Shown here: one piece after another, positions 16,528-24,471 of the stretch | Layout of the letters: every line of letters starts with the position of its first letter | Numbering within the stretch: the first letter of the stretch is position 1 | NCBI RefSeq assembly: GCF_039839275.1 | Contig: NZ_JBDOQP010000002.1 | Location: 1 to 64,000 of the forward strand | Reading direction: 5' to 3' | Origin: Aerobium sp039839275 | Lineage (GTDB): Bacteria > Pseudomonadota > Alphaproteobacteria > Rhizobiales > Rhizobiaceae | Length of the DNA: 64,000 nucleotides | The notes under the pieces: model-generated | What the model saw: only the letters and a program-made list of their open reading frames with translations | Told to the model about the DNA's origin: nothing | The model's database searches: none | Translations under genes and position numbers: made by a program

Positions 16528-18446
16528 CAGTAAAAATCCTCATCCGAGGTGACGAGTTCGCGCTCGAAACGCTCCCGCATCTCCTGCCACTGCGGATGCG
16601 ACGGATCGGCAAGGATTCGCGCATCGATGGCGGGCATTTGCGGCTCTTCGGCAGGCGTCGCCGAGGCCAACCGGTCATAGACCGACAGCCCGCCCGCCTC
16701 CGGATTGGTCGACATGATGGTCGCCGCATCGAACAGCGCCATCACGGGGTCGATTTTGGCGTCGCCGGCCGTCTGCTTGGTGGCGCGGATCGCCGTGGCG
16801 GTGGGCTCGATCTTCAGGTTCGACACGCACCACGACATCATCGCGCCGCCATGGTGCAGCAGCATGTTCGTCGACACGCGGCGCTCGCAGGTCTTGATGG
16901 CATTCATCATGCCGTAGCCCTGCGCGACGCCCTTGAGCAGGCCGTTTTCCTGCGTGATGTCGACGTCCGGCACCGCCAGCGCGTCAACGATTTCACCCAG
17001 TCCCGCCGGATCGACCGCGACCGCGGCGAGCAGCCCGGCATCCTTGATCCGCCGGATGATCTCGACGATCGATGCGATGTCTTCCAGGGCCTGCTCGACG
17101 ATCGTCAGGTCGCCGGCAGCGGCGAAATCCCGTAGCCGCGGCGCGATCTTCTTGCGTTTCGTCAGCACCACCTGGTGGCACCAGGCGTGATGCCAGGCCA
17201 GCCACCGTTTCATCCGCCGCTTCGACGGAACGCTGTTGACGATGACGTCGATCTCGATCTCCGCCGGCTCGCGCCCAAGCACGGAAAGCCCGAAAAGATC
17301 GTCGAGGCCGCCGCCGTCGATGCCGACCACGACCGCCTCGCTTCGATCCAGCAGCGCGTCGAGCGCATCGAACGGCGTCAGGCCTGCCATGTCCGGATGC
17401 ACCGCGGCATCCCAATATTCGGCGCCGTTCCACCGATTCTTGCGCAGCCGCATGCCGATCTCGACATTGAGGTGCTTGGCAAGAAAGCTCTGGAAGGTGT
17501 CGCCTTCCTCGTCGTCCCCGCTGCGCACCCGCGTAAGCTTGCGCTCCAGCCACTCCCCGTTGACCGAACGGCCCATGTTTGGGTTCGTCACGTGCCAGTT
17601 TTGCGGGTCGAGATAAGCCTCGCTCTCCAGCAGGCTGTCGGGAAACTCGTACAGGATCGGCAACGAGTGCGAATCGTCGATCTTGCCGTCGCGCACGTCG
17701 CGGAAGTAGTCGAGCTTTTCCTTGAACACGCCGGCCGGCGGTTCGTCCGACTGCGTCGTGATGTAGATCACGAAGCCTTCCGGACGCGAGATCAGCCCCC
17801 CGGTCGCCTCCTGCAGCATCGACGCGGCATTCGACCGCTTGCCGAACAGCCACAATTCCTCGATCAGCACGAAGGCCGCCTTCTTGCCGGCGGCGGTGTT
17901 CGAATCGGCGCTAACCACCTTCAGCACCGCCTTCGTCAGCGTGTGCGTGATTTCCTTCGTGTTCTTGTTGACGTGCAGAAGCACTTCGAGTTCGGGATCG
18001 GCCGCGACCATCGCCGCGGCCGGATTGAACGAGTTGCCGGCGATCTCCTGTGTCGGCGCCAGGATCATCAGTTCCTGATGGTGACGCCAGTTGCGGATCA
18101 ACGCTGTCAGCATGATGCCGGCGGCCAGCGTCGACTTGATGTTTTTCTTGCTGATCAGCAGGAAGACTTCCTCGATCAGCCGCTGGTTGCTGTCCGCGTC
18201 ATAGGCGCCAAAGATCGCGGCGACCAGGTCGAAGACATAGGGCTCGCAGCTCTCGCCAAAGGTCGGATGCCGGTAGCGCTCGAGCTTGCGGTCATAGACC
18301 TGTGGCAGGTCGGTGATCTGCAGCGACTTGAATACCGCGAGCGCGGCTTCCGCCTCGTCGGGAAACAAGGGATCGAACGGGATCAGGCTGCGCCCCTCGA
18401 CGATGCGTTCTTCCCAGTCGAGACACGCCGTCGAGAATTTTGGCAT
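16527..18446 (-). CDS. Terminase large subunit
   Basis: 639 residues. The ATP-driven DNA packaging motor and headful/cos nuclease. The ATPase part has a variant P-loop at residues 99-106 (SKKNIKST), an adenine-binding MILAPTQEIA block, and Walker B AFVLIEELWLF with catalytic E196 or E197, then ITTQSDEP (motif III). The nuclease domain begins at VVVGIDGGGLDDLF with D377 as the first metal ligand, and has VAVDPAGLGEIVD and a late acid DAATI. This arrangement is typical of the Terminase_1 type used by HK97-like phages. It follows the small subunit by 3 nt. Confidence 0.96.
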   Translation of the reverse strand: MPKFSTACLDWEERIVEGRSLIPFDPLFPDEAEAALAVFKSLQITDLPQVYDRKLERYRHPTFGESCEPYVFDLVAAIFGAYDADSNQRLIEEVFLLISKKNIKSTLAAGIMLTALIRNWRHHQELMILAPTQEIAGNSFNPAAAMVAADPELEVLLHVNKNTKEITHTLTKAVLKVVSADSNTAAGKKAAFVLIEELWLFGKRSNAASMLQEATGGLISRPEGFVIYITTQSDEPPAGVFKEKLDYFRDVRDGKIDDSHSLPILYEFPDSLLESEAYLDPQNWHVTNPNMGRSVNGEWLERKLTRVRSGDDEEGDTFQSFLAKHLNVEIGMRLRKNRWNGAEYWDAAVHPDMAGLTPFDALDALLDRSEAVVVGIDGGGLDDLFGLSVLGREPAEIEIDVIVNSVPSKRRMKRWLAWHHAWCHQVVLTKRKKIAPRLRDFAAAGDLTIVEQALEDIASIVEIIRRIKDAGLLAAVAVDPAGLGEIVDALAVPDVDITQENGLLKGVAQGYGMMNAIKTCERRVSTNMLLHHGGAMMSWCVSNLKIEPTATAIRATKQTAGDAKIDPVMALFDAATIMSTNPEAGGLSVYDRLASATPAEEPQMPAIDARILADPSHPQWQEMRERFERELVTSDEDFY

Positions 18447-18449
18447 GCG

Positions 18450-18962
18450 TCAGTGCTCGTCGTCGACGGGCAGCGCGCGGCCGTTGTTGGCGACCAGGCG
18501 TGGCGCTGACGGCACGGCGAACTTGCCGCCGATCGCCTTCGCGCCCTCAATCCGCTGTTCCTTCTTCGACACGTAGCCGCCCTTTGCTGGCTCCGACTGG
18601 TTCGCCGCGCGGTTCTTCAGGTCCGCGTTGACGGCTTCCGCGCTCACCGTGTCGAGCATGCGCAGCGCACCGGCCAATGCCGCGGCACTTCCCGCCAGGC
18701 CCTGCTGGATCTGCGCCGTGCGAAGCCGCGTCCGCAGCCGGTTCAGAAGCACCTGCCGCTTCTTCGTCAGGTGCAAATAATGCTTGCGCAAAGTCGGCAC
18801 CGAGATCCCGACCGTCGCCGCGACTTCCTTGTTCGTCATACCGGACGCCAGCAACACCATGATATTTATGGTGCTTTCTTCAGTCGGCTTATGCTCCGGA
18901 CGGCCACGCTCACGCGCCGCCGTCTCATACGGATTGCCGAAGAGGTCAAAATCGTCAGCCAT
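18450..18962 (-). CDS. Terminase small subunit (helix-turn-helix)
   Basis: 170 residues from the ATG at 18962; the frame is open further upstream, but that part is Arg/Ser-rich and non-protein-like. Residues ~30-65 hold a helix-turn-helix (LLASGMTNKEVAATVGISVPTLRKHYL) expected to bind the packaging site. A central helical oligomerisation segment (RQVLLNRLRTRLRTAQIQQGL... LRMLDTVS) follows, then a Lys/Gln-rich tail that would contact the large subunit. The ribosome site is weak, which would suit a protein needed in small amounts. Gene order HNH, small, large terminase is common in cos-type phages. Confidence 0.85.
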   Translation of the reverse strand: MADDFDLFGNPYETAARERGRPEHKPTEESTINIMVLLASGMTNKEVAATVGISVPTLRKHYLHLTKKRQVLLNRLRTRLRTAQIQQGLAGSAAALAGALRMLDTVSAEAVNADLKNRAANQSEPAKGGYVSKKEQRIEGAKAIGGKFAVPSAPRLVANNGRALPVDDEH

Positions 18963-19038
18963 GGAAAATAAATCTGTCCGTTTGCCCCATGCGGTTGGGG
19001 ACCCCGGGGCGGCCAGGGATCGACCCTCCCCCCCTGTC

Positions 19039-19383
19039 TCAGCGCTGCGCGAAGGTCGCGCCCATGCGTCGGGCTCGTTGGGCAGCCGTCTTGCGCGTGT
19101 GATGCGAGCCACAGAGGCACTGCCCGTTGGCCGGATCGAGCGGATCACCGCCGTCCCTGCGCTCGACGATGTGGTCGGCGAACATCCTGGCCGGTGCCCG
19201 CACCGTGCATCGCTGTCCAGCATCGACCGCCTCGCACCGCCATCCGGCGCGCGTGCACACCTCACGACGCCAGCGCTTGTGCTCCTCGGTGAGGAGCTCC
19301 TGGTCGGCACGCTTGGGTGGAAGCTTCACCCTGCGCGTGTCCGCCACAGCGACACGATTGCCGACAACCTTGATCTTGGTCAT
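19039..19383 (-). CDS. HNH endonuclease next to terminase
   Basis: 114 residues from the ATG at 19383 (an ATG at 19389 is also possible; neither has a strong ribosome site). Zinc and active-site pattern: CEAVDAGQRCTV, then MFADHIVERRDGGDPLDPANGQCLCGSHHTRKT, a complete beta-beta-alpha-metal HNH with the DH pair and the downstream C..C/H. HNH proteins at this position (HK97 gp74 type) are needed for DNA cutting during packaging together with the terminase. Its location 77 nt before terS supports that role and hence a cos packaging mode. Confidence 0.9.
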   Translation of the reverse strand: MTKIKVVGNRVAVADTRRVKLPPKRADQELLTEEHKRWRREVCTRAGWRCEAVDAGQRCTVRAPARMFADHIVERRDGGDPLDPANGQCLCGSHHTRKTAAQRARRMGATFAQR

Positions 19384-19422
19384 ACCCATACGCGAAAGGC
19401 GACCGCTGCCGGCCGCCCTCAC

Positions 19423-19587
19423 TGTCCTGATGATTGGTCTGGAATCGCTTCCGCACTGGCCCTGACTCGGTCGCGCCCTTGGCGCTCGGTCAGGACTGGG
19501 CCGGGAGGAGCTCTGTCGCTGTCGCGATGGCTACGCTGTTCGGAGGCAGATGCCTCGCAGTCCCCGGTCGTCCATGGGGTGAATTCG
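19423..19587 (-). other. Non-coding junction between early and late modules, with two inverted repeats
   Basis: 165 nt between the NusG-like gene and the late genes. Contains GAGGCA-GA-TGCCTC (19543-19556) and a longer imperfect stem with arms CCTGAC/GTCAGG and GCGCC/GGCGC around 19461-19494. No T-run follows either on the minus strand. No good TTGACA-type promoter was found. It is the natural place for a late promoter, an antitermination site or the packaging (cos) site. Nothing more can be said from sequence. Confidence 0.4.
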
Positions 19588-20241
19588 CTACTCCAGTTTT
19601 TCCAGATGCGCAAGCATCACGTCGACGAGCAGCTCCTGCCCGAACAGCATCGTGCGCACGCGCGCCGGCCGTCCAGGCGCATATCCTTCCAGCACGCCAT
19701 GGAAGTCGGCAAACGGCCCGACCGGGATTCGCACCCGCGATCCCACCTTCAAACCAGCAGGCGTATTGCGCTCGTCGAACGCGCCCTTCTGCGCCAAGTC
19801 CATGAAACTGTTCATCTCGCGGTTGCCGATTGGATGTGGCCCCTCGCCCGTGCCGATGAACGCCTGCGCCGTGCGCACGCGCAGCAGACCCTGGAACGCC
19901 TCGCTGCTCGGAACGATGTTCACGAACACCAGACCTGCCAGCACGGGCTTGTGGACAACCCTGCTCGCACGTGATCCCAGACGCCTACCACCCTGCACCT
20001 CGCGCACCGGCACCACTGCATCGACGTCCGAATCATCCAGCGTCCGGCACAGATCCAGTTCGCTGCGATGCACCGCACGCAGGGCGAACCACACCCTGTC
20101 TCCCGTTACGCTCTTCGATGCCGCCGCCAGCAGCCGTTCATCCATGTGCAGCTTGGCCAGCACCCTGTCGCTCTTCGCCTCGCAGCGCGTCACGTCGATC
20201 GGGTCCGCTTCACTCAGCTGCTTGCTTGTCACCGCCATCAT
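19588..20241 (-). CDS. Phage NusG-like transcription elongation/antitermination factor
   Basis: 217 residues. After ~50 residues of extension, an NGN-type domain: VWFALRAVHRSE, then VVPVREVQGGRR, VHKPVLAGLVFVNIVPSSEAFQGLL ('PL..GYVFV' like). The C-terminus has a KOW motif: VGSRVRIPVGPFADFHGVLEGY followed by two strands. This is the NusG/RfaH layout. It is the last gene of the early operon and lies immediately before the late genes, so a role as late-gene antiterminator is a reasonable inference. It overlaps the replication gene by 32 nt. Longer than host NusG (about 180 aa) because of the N-terminal extension. Confidence 0.82.
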   Translation of the reverse strand: MMAVTSKQLSEADPIDVTRCEAKSDRVLAKLHMDERLLAAASKSVTGDRVWFALRAVHRSELDLCRTLDDSDVDAVVPVREVQGGRRLGSRASRVVHKPVLAGLVFVNIVPSSEAFQGLLRVRTAQAFIGTGEGPHPIGNREMNSFMDLAQKGAFDERNTPAGLKVGSRVRIPVGPFADFHGVLEGYAPGRPARVRTMLFGQELLVDVMLAHLEKLE

Positions 20242-21394
20242 CGCCCTGCGCCTCGTTTGTTATCGCCGCCTCGAATGCGTCCAGTCCGCCCGGTCCACCC
20301 TTGGGGAAGTAGACCACCGGCTGCCCTCCAGGGTCGGGTATCCATGGCCACCCGCGCCGCTGGTATTCCGCCCGCCACGCCTCGAATGTCGGCGTGCCGA
20401 CCGGCACGGATTCCATCAGCGTGGAGAGCCACATGTCGCCGCGGCGGATAGCGCTCGCCTTGCGGTTGGCGGCCGCCTCGTGCCAGGCGTTGACCATCGG
20501 CCAACCATAGTGGGCCTGCCGCCGCATCCGCTCCGCCCTGCCCGCCTCGTCGTCGCGTGAAAGCAGATCGCGCATGAACGCCGAAGCCGGCGCTGGCGCG
20601 TCCTGCGGCGGCACCGTCACCAGCGCCCGATGGCACAGCGCCGCCCAGTGCGGTCCCCATGGCGGCGCCGGCAGAACGTCCGCCTGGTCTTCCGCCGGCG
20701 CGTCCGGCACGTCATCGAACAGCCGTTCCCGCAGATAGGTCGAAGGCGCCGGCACATGGCTCTTGCCCTGCGCCTTCAGCAGCGCCAGCCAGTCGGCAAA
20801 GCGCGCCTTGGCATTGGCCCGGCTGTCGGCGTCGAGCTTCAGCCACTCGCGAAAGGCGGGCTCCTTCGGCATGCCGGCAAAGCCCGGCCAGTCCTTCAGC
20901 AGCGCCCAGCCATCCGCCTCTATCTTTCTCCGATCCTCGATTTCCCCCTCTCTCTCGCGCTCCTGCGCGCCGAGAGGTTCTCTTACTGGTTCCCTTACAG
21001 GGTTAGTGTCCGGATTCTGGACACGGCTTTCGCCATTTTCCGGACACGGCTCGGCGCCATTTCCGGACACGGCTTCGCCGGAGCCGTGTCCGGTTTCCGG
21101 ACATGGGTTTGCGGCGAAATCCGCTTCGAATGCGAGGCGGTAGCGCGTGTTCTCCTGTCGCCGCGTGCGCCGGTCGCGCCGCTGCTCGCGGCGGATCAGC
21201 CCGGCCGATTCCAGCGTCGCCAGATGCTCGTTCAACGACGAGCGCGACATCTCGCACCGGTCAGCCAGATAGTCCTGCGAGGGAAAGCAGCCATAGGACG
21301 GGTTGTGGCAGTCGGCCAGGTGCCACAGCACGATCTTGGCGGCAGGCTTCAGCCCGCGCTGCGTGATCGCCCAGTTGGTCGCGGCGTGGCTCAT
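20210..21394 (-). CDS. Phage replication initiator (lambda O-like, winged-helix) carrying iterons
   Basis: 394 residues. The N-terminal ~90 residues form a winged helix-turn-helix: KPAAKIVLWHLADCHN, FPSQDYLADRCEMSRSSLNEHLATLESAGLIRREQ. A low-complexity linker (residues ~97-130) is encoded by tandem DNA repeats. The C-terminal half has LLKDWPGFAGMPKEPAFREWLKL and conserved Trp-rich blocks (MVNAWHEAAA, GWPWIPDPGG). It resembles initiators that melt the origin and recruit host helicase. The origin probably lies inside the gene, as in lambda O. The start overlaps the 46-aa gene as ATGA. Confidence 0.8.
   Translation of the reverse strand: MSHAATNWAITQRGLKPAAKIVLWHLADCHNPSYGCFPSQDYLADRCEMSRSSLNEHLATLESAGLIRREQRRDRRTRRQENTRYRLAFEADFAANPCPETGHGSGEAVSGNGAEPCPENGESRVQNPDTNPVREPVREPLGAQEREREGEIEDRRKIEADGWALLKDWPGFAGMPKEPAFREWLKLDADSRANAKARFADWLALLKAQGKSHVPAPSTYLRERLFDDVPDAPAEDQADVLPAPPWGPHWAALCHRALVTVPPQDAPAPASAFMRDLLSRDDEAGRAERMRRQAHYGWPMVNAWHEAAANRKASAIRRGDMWLSTLMESVPVGTPTFEAWRAEYQRRGWPWIPDPGGQPVVYFPKGGPGGLDAFEAAITNEAQGDDGGDKQAAE
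21007..21106. repeat. Iteron cluster, probable prophage replication origin
   Basis: Within 100 bp the core TTCCGGACACGGC or a close variant occurs at 21016-21027 (TCTGGACACGGC), 21038-21050, 21061-21073 and 21095-21106 (TTCCGGACATGG), and inverted at 21007-21014 and 21083-21093 (GCCGTGTCCGG). Direct copies are 22-23 bp apart, about two helical turns, so they face the same side. They lie in the middle of the replication initiator gene, exactly where lambda-type origins lie. No clear AT-rich unwinding stretch is adjacent; the most AT-rich bases nearby are around 20990-21005. Confidence 0.75.
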
Positions 21395-21531
21395 GCGCGC
21401 CCCCGGAAGATCGAATCCAGCACCATCGCCAGCGTCACCAGCAGCAGTGTCGGCCCATGCATGTCATAGCCGAGCGCCAGATAGACGCCGACGAGGCTGA
21501 AGAAGCACACGAAGTTGAGAAGCCGCCTCAT
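21391..21531 (-). CDS. 46-residue membrane microprotein
   Basis: Reads MRRLLNFVCFFSLVGVYLAL... and ends IFRGRA. Two hydrophobic helices (residues ~5-21 and ~26-40). Strong ribosome site GGAGG 8-9 nt before the ATG at 21531; the stop overlaps the replication gene ATG as ATGA, so it is the coupled first gene of that pair. Function unknown. Confidence 0.75.
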   Translation of the reverse strand: MRRLLNFVCFFSLVGVYLALGYDMHGPTLLLVTLAMVLDSIFRGRA

Positions 21532-21608
21532 ATCCCCCGCCTCCCGGCAACCGAATCGCCGCCACCGCATTGAGTCGCGTTCGAGTCCGAGTTTTGCGAG
21601 TAACCACC

Positions 21609-21920
21609 ATGGAAAATGACTGGTTCGATCAGCCGGTGCGCGTGTTCCTCGATCCGCGCGGCAACGTCGCGATCAACGTCACGTCGGCCACGCAGGCCGC
21701 CGAGCTGCTGCTCACCGAATGGCCCACGAAGCCGGGCGCAAAGCACCTGGCGGCGCGTAAGGCGTGCCTCGAGGTGCTGGAGGGCATTGCCGAGGCCCGC
21801 CGCGCGCGCCTGGCCTTCGCGGACGCGGCCGAGGAGGCAGGCGTGCTGGCTGCACCGCGCCCGAAGTCGATGGCCTCGCCGGAATTCAGATCGCCGTCGT
21901 GGCGCAAGAGGAAGCGCTGA
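21609..21920 (+). CDS. DUF982 family protein on the opposite strand of the early operon
   Basis: 103 residues from the ATG at 21609. ENDWFDQPVRVFLDP, the central TSATQAAELLLTEWPTKPGAKHLAARKACLEVLEG and the following basic helix match the DUF982 pattern that is abundant in Hyphomicrobiales genomes and their prophages. Function of the family is unknown. It is the only plus-strand gene in the early/late half of the prophage, ends 3 nt before the convergent PAPS-reductase-like gene, and is flanked on the left by the 46-aa gene. It probably has its own promoter in the 77-nt gap upstream and may be expressed in the lysogen. No ribosome site better than ACCACC is seen. Confidence 0.85.
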   Translation: MENDWFDQPVRVFLDPRGNVAINVTSATQAAELLLTEWPTKPGAKHLAARKACLEVLEGIAEARRARLAFADAAEEAGVLAAPRPKSMASPEFRSPSWRKRKR

Positions 21921-21922
21921 CA

Positions 21923-22861
21923 TCATTCCGCCGCCTCCAGAGCGCAATGCAGTCCGCATTCGACGTCGTATTCTTCCTCGTCGAACTCATCGAAAAAGCT
22001 GGGGTTGGCAACAACCTGGTTGATGAGCTCGGCGACGCGGTCCCGTTTGTCGAACCAGCCGTTCTTCTCGACTTCTCGCGCGTTCCACCACGTAGCCACA
22101 CCAGGCCGATCTCGGATGATGCGCTTGCGGATGCCCTTGCCCTTTAGGAAGCAGAGGTCGCAGTTCCCCTCGTGATCAGCCAGCCCGAGATCGAACCCTT
22201 GAGGCAAATCGTCGGATGGAAATCGCGCGGGTATACCCAGCCAAAAGCCCATCACGTCGGCCTTCGCAATGTTCGCCTTCGCCAGCGGAAAGGCGACTTT
22301 GCGGGGCGGTACCCGTGGAACCTGGATACCCTTCTTTGTCACAAAGTTGGCGTTTTCAAACGCCTTGAGTATCCGGCTGCCTTCGTCGGCGCGCAGGCCG
22401 ATTACCTCGGCATACTGGCCATCCTGAAAGCCAATGGATCGAGCGAACGCGAACAGGGTCCGAACCTTAAGGAACTCGGTACACCAGCGCTCAAACGAGT
22501 TGGGAAGGCGTTGCTTCCAGTCGATGAGAGCCTTGAACGGCTCACCATTCCGCGATGCACTGTTAAAGCCGACTTCATCAAAGCCGATGTCGCTGCGTCG
22601 CCATTCCAGCCAATGCACCTTCACGTCCCAGCGAGACGCACACTCATGCACGAAGCGAAGCGTTTCTTCTCTTTCCTTCCCGGTATTTGCGAAGGCAACA
22701 ATGACATCGGCCGGCAACTGCCCGTCGTGCGCACGGATAATTTCATGGAGCATAAACGCCGAAGTCCGCCCGCCTGAAAACGAGATCAGCGCCGGTCCGT
22801 TGATACGATAAGCGCTCGCCCCAGCGTGCTCACCAGTCGCGGCCCCAGATCGGTGCATCAT
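21923..22861 (-). CDS. PAPS-reductase-like PP-loop protein
   Basis: 312 residues from the ATG at 22861 (ATGATG; the upstream open frame overlaps another gene and is rejected). The PP-loop SFSGGRTSAF lies at residues 27-36, followed by FANTGKEREETLRFVHEC, as in 3'-phosphoadenylylsulfate reductase and related ATP-pyrophosphatase enzymes. A second block, RWCTEFLKVRTLFAF, and cysteines C234 and C237 in NCDLCFLKG occupy the places of substrate and iron-sulfur or zinc ligands. In phages this family is widespread but its substrate is not settled. Sulfur transfer to nucleic acid and sulfate reduction are both possible. No dnd genes lie nearby. Confidence 0.82.
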   Translation of the reverse strand: MMHRSGAATGEHAGASAYRINGPALISFSGGRTSAFMLHEIIRAHDGQLPADVIVAFANTGKEREETLRFVHECASRWDVKVHWLEWRRSDIGFDEVGFNSASRNGEPFKALIDWKQRLPNSFERWCTEFLKVRTLFAFARSIGFQDGQYAEVIGLRADEGSRILKAFENANFVTKKGIQVPRVPPRKVAFPLAKANIAKADVMGFWLGIPARFPSDDLPQGFDLGLADHEGNCDLCFLKGKGIRKRIIRDRPGVATWWNAREVEKNGWFDKRDRVAELINQVVANPSFFDEFDEEEYDVECGLHCALEAAE

Positions 22862-23376
22862 CCGCCCCTCTTCCATGCATGAAACTCGCCGCGCAGGGCG
22901 AGCCACCGCTCGCGCGCCACGTCGCTCTGGTTGATCTCTTTGCGGCTGGTCACACCCAGCAGGCTGCGCTGGCGCTGCGCCGTGCGCTCGTCGGTTGCCG
23001 GGCTTTCCAGCCCGTGCCGCTCCATCAGGAAGCGCTTGAACGCCGGGTCCGAGCACAGCATTGCCGCTTCGGTCGTGTGATCCTTGCTCGCCTGGGCAGT
23101 CTCACGAGGCGGCTGCGCAGGCCGAAGCGCCCGCATTGCCCGATCCAGCAGCCCGAGCAGGAAGCGCGCGTCGTCGAGCGCATTGCTCACCGTGTCGACT
23201 TCTTCCGGCGAGGCCTTGCCGGTGAAGCGCAGGAAGGTCACCAGCGAGCCGTCGCCGCCGCGTGCATCCATCTGCATGCCGTTGCCATCCGCGCTCAGCA
23301 GCCACTGCATGCCCGCGAGCCCGTCCACGCGCCGCCGGATGCTGTTGAGGCGCTTCGCCTCTGCCGCCCTATCCAT
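22858..23376 (-). CDS. Phage early protein, unknown function
   Basis: 172 residues from the ATG at 23376, preceded by GGGGAG; the upstream frame is inside the previous gene. Features: DRAAEAKRLNSIRRRVDGLAGMQWLL, then GGDGSLVTFLRF, then long helices (EEVDTVSNALDDARFLLGLLDRAMR) and a basic C-terminal half with FKRFLMERHGL. Resembles helical phage proteins encoded near replication genes. No catalytic motif. Overlaps the next gene (PAPS-like) by TGATG-type coupling. Confidence 0.6.
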   Translation of the reverse strand: MDRAAEAKRLNSIRRRVDGLAGMQWLLSADGNGMQMDARGGDGSLVTFLRFTGKASPEEVDTVSNALDDARFLLGLLDRAMRALRPAQPPRETAQASKDHTTEAAMLCSDPAFKRFLMERHGLESPATDERTAQRQRSLLGVTSRKEINQSDVARERWLALRGEFHAWKRGG

Positions 23377-23938
23377 CGTCGAACTCCCCGGCGAGCTGGG
23401 CATAGACGGCAAAGCCAAGTTCGGTCAGTCGGCACGGGCGCGGCGCCCGGCCGGCCTGCCGGGCACGCTCGACCAGTCCACGGCGCGCCAACGCGGCAAG
23501 CACGTCGACCACGTTGCCGCCGTCGACAGTGTCCGGCATCAGCCGCGCCAGGGCGGCAGCCGACCAGCCGCACCAGCCCTTGGCGCCGCCATGCGACCCG
23601 ACGAGATAGATCACCGCGCATTGCTTCAGCGTCAGGTCGCAGGCCTCGCCAAAGGGGCGCCTGCCCTGCCCGCCGGCGAGCTGCTCGGCCCGCGCCTCGC
23701 CAAGCCCCTCTTCCGCCGTGCCGTTGCGCAGCGCCCGCTCGACGATGGCGGCGGCAAGCGCCTGTGGCGATTCCTGTCGGGCGTCCGCGACGCGGCGCAG
23801 CGCATCGGCCGTTGGCCCGCGAAAGGCCACGTGCAGCGGCTTCGGTGCTGGCTGCCGCGGCCGCGCGTCGACAAGCACGGCATCGGCCTGCTGGCGCGCC
23901 TTCATGCGCAGTTCGAAGTCGGGGTTGAAGATCGACAT
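23369..23938 (-). CDS. Phage early protein with possible C-terminal winged helix
   Basis: 189 residues. The N-terminal half is Ala/Arg-rich helix (LRRVADARQESPQALAAAIVERAL). The C-terminal ~90 residues have the order of a winged helix: LTLKQCAVIYLVGSHGG, WSAAALARLMPD, NVVDVLAALARRGLVERARQ, RLTELGFAVYAQL. It is probably a DNA-binding regulator or replication accessory protein. The start lies 2 nt after the HD gene stop. Confidence 0.6.
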   Translation of the reverse strand: MSIFNPDFELRMKARQQADAVLVDARPRQPAPKPLHVAFRGPTADALRRVADARQESPQALAAAIVERALRNGTAEEGLGEARAEQLAGGQGRRPFGEACDLTLKQCAVIYLVGSHGGAKGWCGWSAAALARLMPDTVDGGNVVDVLAALARRGLVERARQAGRAPRPCRLTELGFAVYAQLAGEFDDG

Positions 23939-23940
23939 CG

Positions 23941-24471
23941 TCAGCGCTCGTGCGGAAACAGCGCGTAGAAGAGATCGAGGAACGCGCGCTTTGCCATCCA
24001 GGGCGGCATGAAGTCGAGGCCGACGCCGAGCGGCTCTTCATGATAGTCCCATGGCGCAACGCAGGCGGCGAGATTGCAGCGCTCGTCGGCGATGATGCGA
24101 TTGTCCGCCTCGTGCACGGCGCGCGGCATCTGCGGCGAAAGCCCGTAGCGCAGGCACACCGCCTCCATCACCCGCGTCTCTGCCGCCTTGTAGCCCTCCA
24201 GATACGGCTTCACCGGGCGCGGCACGTCGACGAGATAGGCCTCGCTGGCATCGTGCAGCAGCGCCCAGCGCTTTTCGTCCGGGTCCCTCATGTAGTTGGC
24301 CAGGTGCACGCTGTGCTCCGCCACGCTGTAGAACTGCAGCACATGGCCGGCATAACGACACTGCATCGACAGAGCGCTGGCGATGTCGACGATGTTCACC
24401 TCGTCGGCGCGAGGATCGAGCGGCCAGAACTGTCCGCCCGAGAATGTCTGCATCCACTCACCGGTTCTCAT
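23941..24471 (-). CDS. HD-domain phosphohydrolase (YfbR/5'-nucleotidase-like)
   Basis: 176 residues. Metal ligands of an HD hydrolase are in place: H43 and H53 region (YAGHVLQFYSVAEHSVHLANY), the H73-D74 pair in LLHDASEAYLVDVPRPVK, and a later Asp (HEADNRIIADE). Phage members of this group are thought to dephosphorylate deoxynucleoside monophosphates and adjust the dNTP pool during replication. Its ATG overlaps the upstream HTH gene stop as ATGA. The protein seems complete. Confidence 0.85.
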   Translation of the reverse strand: MRTGEWMQTFSGGQFWPLDPRADEVNIVDIASALSMQCRYAGHVLQFYSVAEHSVHLANYMRDPDEKRWALLHDASEAYLVDVPRPVKPYLEGYKAAETRVMEAVCLRYGLSPQMPRAVHEADNRIIADERCNLAACVAPWDYHEEPLGVGLDFMPPWMAKRAFLDLFYALFPHER

